Shown: positions 59,201-64,000 of the stretch, piece after piece | Numbering within the stretch: position 1 is the stretch's first letter | Layout of the letters: each line of letters starts with the position of its first letter | From: Anoplopoma fimbria | Lineage: Eukaryota > Chordata > Actinopteri > Perciformes > Anoplopomatidae | NCBI RefSeq assembly: GCF_027596085.1 | Contig: NC_072465.1 | Span: forward strand, 13,630,857-13,694,856 | Length of the DNA: 64,000 nucleotides | Direction: 5' to 3' | Position numbers and translations under genes: made by a program | Notes under the pieces: model-generated | What the model saw: the letters and a program-made list of their open reading frames with translations, nothing else | What the model was told of the DNA's origin: nothing | The model's database searches: none

Positions 59201-62200
59201 AATATCCTCTTTTGAAAAATATCGTCAATTTTGAAAAATATCCTCACTTTTTGAAAAATATCCTCACTTTTGAAAAATATCCTCACTTTTGAAAAATATC
59301 CTCACTTTTGAAAAATATCCTCACTTTTGAAAAATATCCTCACTTTTGAAAAATATCTTTTGAAAAATATCCTTTTGAAAAATATCCTCACTTTTGAAAA
59401 ATATCCTCACTTTTGAAAAATATCCTCATTTTTTGAAAAATATCCTCACTTTTGAAAAATATCCTCACTTTTGAAAAAAATATCTTTTCACTTTTGAAAA
59501 ATATCCTCAATTTTTTAAAATATCCTCATTTTGAAAAATATCCTCACTTTTGAAAAATATCCTCACTTTTGAAAAATATCCTCACTTTTGAAAAATATCC
59601 TCACTTTTGAAAAATATCCTCACTTTTGAAAAATATCCTCACTTTTGAAAAATATCCTCACTTTTGAAAAATATCCTCACTTTTGAAAAATATCCTCACT
59701 TTTGAAAAATATCCTCACTTTTGAAAAATATCTCACTTTTGAAAAATATCCTCACTTTTGAAAAATATCCTCTTTTGAAAAATATCCTCACTTTTTGAAA
59801 AATATCCTCACTTTTGAAAAATATCCTCACTTTTGAAAAATATCCTCACTTTTGAAAAATATCCTCACTTTTGAAAAATATCCTCACTTTTGAAAAATAT
59901 CCTCACTTTTGAAAAATATCCTCACTTTTGAAAAATATCCTCATTTTGTAAAATATCCCTCACTTTTGAAAAATATCCTCACTTTTGAAAAATATGAAAA
60001 ACTTTTGAAAAATATCCTCACTTTTGAAAAATATCCTCACTTTTGAAAAATATCCTCACTTTTTGAAAAAATCCTCACTTTTGAAAAATATCCTCACTTT
60101 TGAAAAATATCCTCACTTTTGAAAAATATCCTCACTTTTGAAAAATATCCTCAACTTTTTGAAAAATATCCTCACTTTTGAAAAATATCCTCACTTTTGA
60201 AAAATATCCTCACTTTTGAAAAATATCCTCACTTTTGAAAAATATCCTCACTTTTGAAAAAATATCCTCACTTTTGAAAAATATCCTCACTTTTGAAAAA
60301 TATCCTCACTTTTTGAAAAATATCCTCACTTTTGAAAAATATCCTCACTTTTGAAAAATATCCTCACTTTTGAAAAATATCCTCACTTTTGAAAAATATC
60401 CTCACTTTTGAAAAATATCCTCACTTTTGAAAAAATATCCTTTTCACTTTTGAAAAATATCCTCACTTTTGAAAAATATCCTCACTTTTGAAAAATATCC
60501 TCACTTTTGAAAAATATCTTTTGAAAAATCACTTTTGAAAAATATCCTCACTTTTGAAAAATATCCTCACTTTTGAAAAATATCCTCACTTTTGAAAAAT
60601 ATCCTCACTTTTTGAAAAATATCCTCACTTTTGAAAAATATCCTCACTTTTGAAAAATATCCTCACTTTTGAAAAATATCCTCACTTTTGAAAAATATCC
60701 TCACTTTTGAAAAATATCCTCACTTTTGAAAAATATCCTCACTTTTGAAAAATATCCTCACTTTTGAAAAATATCCTCACTTTTGAAAAATATCCTCACT
60801 TTTGAAAAATATCCTCACTTTTGAAAAATATCCTCACTTTTGAAAAATATCCTCACTTTTGAAAAATATCCTCGCTTTTGAAAAATATCCTCACTTTTGA
60901 AAAATATCCTCGCTTTTCAAAAATATCCTCGCTTTTGAAAAATATCCACTTTTGAAAAATATCCTCACTTTTGAAAAATATCCTCACTTTTGAAAAATAT
61001 CCTCACTTTTGAAAAATATCCTACTTTTGAAAAATATCCTCACTTTTGAAAAATATCCTCACTTTTGAAAAATATCCTCACTTTTGAAAAATATCCTCAC
61101 TTTTTGAAAAATATCCTCACTTTTGAAAAATATCCTCACTTTTTTGAAAAATATCCTCACTTTTTGAAAAATATCCTCACTTTTGAAAAATATCCTCACT
61201 TTGAAAAAAATATCCTCACTTTGAAAAAAATATCCTAACTTTTGAAAAATATCCTCACTTTTGAAAAAATATCGTCAATTTTGAAAAATATCCTCACTTT
61301 TGAAAAATATCCTCACTTTTGAAAAATATCCTCACTTTTGAAAAATATCCTCACTTTTGAAAAATATCCTCACTTTTGAAAAATATCCTCACTTTTGAAA
61401 AATATCCTCACTTTTGAAAAATATCCTCACTTTTGAAAAATATCCTCACTTTTGAAAAATATCCTCACTTTTTGAAAAATATCCTCACTTTTGAAAAATA
61501 TCCTCACTTTTGAAAAAATCCTCACTTTTTTGAAAAATATCCTCACTTTTGAAAAATATCCTCACTTTTGAAAAATATCCTCACTTTTGAAAAATATCCT
61601 CACTTTTTGAAAAATATCCTCACTTTTGAAAAATATCCTCACTTTTGAAAAATATCCTCACTTTTGAAAAATATCCTCTTTTTGAAAAATATCCTCACTT
61701 TTGAAAAATATCCTCACTTTTGAAAAATATCCTCACTTTTGAAAAAAAAATATCCTCACTTTTGAAAAATATCCTCACTTTTGAAAAATATCCTCACTTT
61801 TGAAAAATATCCTCACTTTTGAAAAATATCCTCACTTTTGAAAAATATCCTCACTTTTGAAAAATATCCTCACTTTTGAAAAATATCCTCACTTTTGAAA
61901 AATATCCTCACTTTTGAAAAATATCCTCACTTTTGAAAAATATCCTCACTTTTGAAAAATATCCTCACTTTTGAAAAATATCCTCACTTTTGAAAAATAT
62001 CCTCACTTTTGAAAAATATCCTCACTTTTGAAAAATATCCTCACTTTTGAAAAATATCCTCACTTTTGAAAAATATCCAATTTTGAAAAATACTTTTGAA
62101 AAATATCCTCACTTTTTGAAAAATATCCTCACTTTTGAAAAATATCCTCACTTTTGAAAAATATCCTCACTTTTGAAAAATATCCTCACTTTTGAAAAAT

Positions 62201-64000
62201 ATCCTCACTTTTGAAAAATATCCTCACTTTTGAAAAATATCCTCACTTTTGAAAAATATCCTCACTTTTGAAAAATATCCTCACTTTTGAAAAATATCCT
62301 CACTTTTGAAAAATATCCTCACTTTTGAAAAATATCCTCACTTTTGAAAAATATCCTCACTTTTGAAAAAATATCACTTTTGAAAAATTTGAAAAATATC
62401 CTCACTTTTGAAAAATATCCTCACTTTTGAAAAATATCCTCACTTTTGAAAAATATCCTCACTTTTGAAAAATATCCTTTTCACTTTTGAAAAATATCCT
62501 CACTTTTGAAAAATATCCTCACTTTTGAAAAATATCCTCACTTTTGAAAAATATCCTCACTTTTGAAAAAATATCCTTTTGAAAAACTTTTGAAAAATAT
62601 CCTCACTTTTGAAAAATATCACTTTTGAAAAAACTTTTGAAAAATATCCTTTTGAAAAATATCCTCACTTTTGAAAAATATCCTCACTTTTGAAAAATAT
62701 CCTCACTTTTGAAAAATATCCTCACTTTTGAAAAATATCCTCACTTTTGAAAAATATCCTCACTTTTGAAAAATATCCTCACTTTTGAAAAATATCCTCA
62801 CTTTTGAAAAATATCCTCACTTTTGAAAAATATCCTCACTTTTGAAAAAATATCCTCACTTTTGAAAAATATCCTCACTTTTGAAAAATATCCTCACTTT
62901 TGAAAAATATCCTCACTTTTGAAAAATATCCTCACTTTTGAAAAATATCCTCACTTTTTTGAAAAATATCCTCACTTTTTTGAAAAATATCCTCACTTTT
63001 GAAAAATATCCTCACTTTTGAAAAATATCCTCACTTTTGAAAAATATCCTCACTTTTGAAAAATATCCTCACTTTTGAAAAATATCCTCACTTTTGAAAA
63101 ATATCCTCACTTTTGAAAAATATCCTCACTTTTGAAAAATATATCACTTTTGAAAAATATCCTCACTTTTGAAAAATATCCTCACTTTTGAAAAATATCC
63201 TCACTTTTGAAAAAATATCCTCACTTTTGAAAAAATCCTACTTTTGAAAAATATCCTCACTTTTGAAAAATATCCTCACTTTTGAAAAATATCCTCACTT
63301 TTTGAAAAATATCCTCACTTTTGAAAAATATCCTCACTTTTGAAAAATATCCTCACTTTTGAAAAATATCTCACTTTTTTGAAAAATATCCTCACTTTTG
63401 AAAAATATCCTCACTTTTGAAAAATATCCTCACTTTTTGAAAAATATCCTCACTTTTGAAAAATATCCTCACTTTTTAAAAATATCCTCACTTTTGAAAA
63501 ATATCCTCACTTTTGAAAAATATCCTCACTTTTGAAAAATATCCTCTTTTTGAAAAATATCCTCACTTTTGAAAAATATCCTCACTTTTTGAAAAAATAT
63601 CCTCACTTTTGAAAAATATCCTCACTTTTGAAAAATATCCTCACTTTTGAAAAATATCTCAATTTTGAAAAATATATTCACTTTTGAAAAATATCCTCAC
63701 TTTGGTAAAATATCCTTACTTTTGAAAAATATCTCACTTTTCAAAAAATATCCTCACTTTAAAAATATACAATTTTGAAAAATATCCTCACTTTAAAAAA
63801 TATTCACTTTGAAAAATATCCTACTTTTTAAAAATATCCTCACTTTTTTGAAAAATATCCTCACTTTTGAAAAATATCCTAAATTTTTAAAAATATCCTC
63901 ACTTTTGAAAAATATCCTCAAAAAAAAATATCACTTTTCACTACACTTTTTTGAAAAATATCCTCACTTTTGAAAAAAATATCCTCACTTTTTAAAAAAT
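44281..64000 (-). repeat. 19 bp satellite array, reverse orientation
   Basis: The same unit appears as its reverse complement, TTTTGAAAAATATCCTCAC, to the end of the window (about 19.7 kb). It has many one-base length changes in the T and A runs and many partial units (for example CTTTTGAAAAATAC). Variant types of the forward arm recur here in mirror image. The last 350 bp are again degenerate. Confidence 0.97.

Noticed and set aside
28853..64000. Direct short repeats that could suggest a CRISPR array
   Set aside because: Units are contiguous with no unique spacers and the context is a vertebrate genome, so this is a satellite.

Overview
The window looks like vertebrate nuclear DNA from a ray-finned (teleost) fish. 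It has one spliced host gene with vertebrate-type introns and a dense load of repeat families typical of fish: Tc1-like DNA transposons, L2/CR1-type and L1/Tx1-type LINEs, tRNA-derived SINE-like repeats and an LTR-element remnant. More than half of it is satellite DNA. Nothing suggests operons or bacterial features.

Region 1 (about 1-15,000) is a host locus. Three minus-strand exons (13029-13258, 2912-3136, 1765-2068) join in phase into a 252-residue APOBEC2-like cytidine deaminase with the complete zinc site (H-A-E, then P-C-x-x-C). Its 9.9 kb first intron is full of transposon debris: L1/Tx1 fragments, an eroded L2/CR1-type LINE with an SGNH-esterase ORF1, and a 1.1 kb palindrome built around a 623 bp Tc1-derived element.

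Region 2 (about 15,000-21,610) is a stack of nested mobile elements. It holds a Gypsy-like gag-pol remnant cut by a Tc1 element whose transposase is nearly intact. After it come an APE-endonuclease LINE cut by an L2 tail, a second L2/CR1-type LINE, and a SINE that is itself interrupted.

Region 3 (21,614-26,045) is a 4.43 kb element with terminal inverted repeats of about 355 bp. It carries an uninterrupted 931-codon reading frame whose C-terminal third has a PIN/XPG-like pattern of acidic motifs, plus a short intron and a frameshifted cysteine-rich last exon. This is the best candidate here for an under-described system.

Region 4 (26,048-64,000) is satellite DNA. First comes an array of a 176 bp unit with exact periodicity and 255 bp variants. 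Then comes about 35 kb of a 19 bp unit (GTGAGGATATTTTTCAAAA) that runs forward to about 43.0 kb, passes through a scrambled zone, and runs as its reverse complement from about 44.3 kb to the window end. A 100-N assembly gap lies inside the forward arm. The inner end of the left terminal repeat of the Region 3 element holds a 15-nt sequence that matches the 19 bp unit except for one missing A, which hints at where the satellite may have come from.

The only clearly host coding content is apobec2. Everything else is mobile, satellite or unrecognised intergenic sequence.
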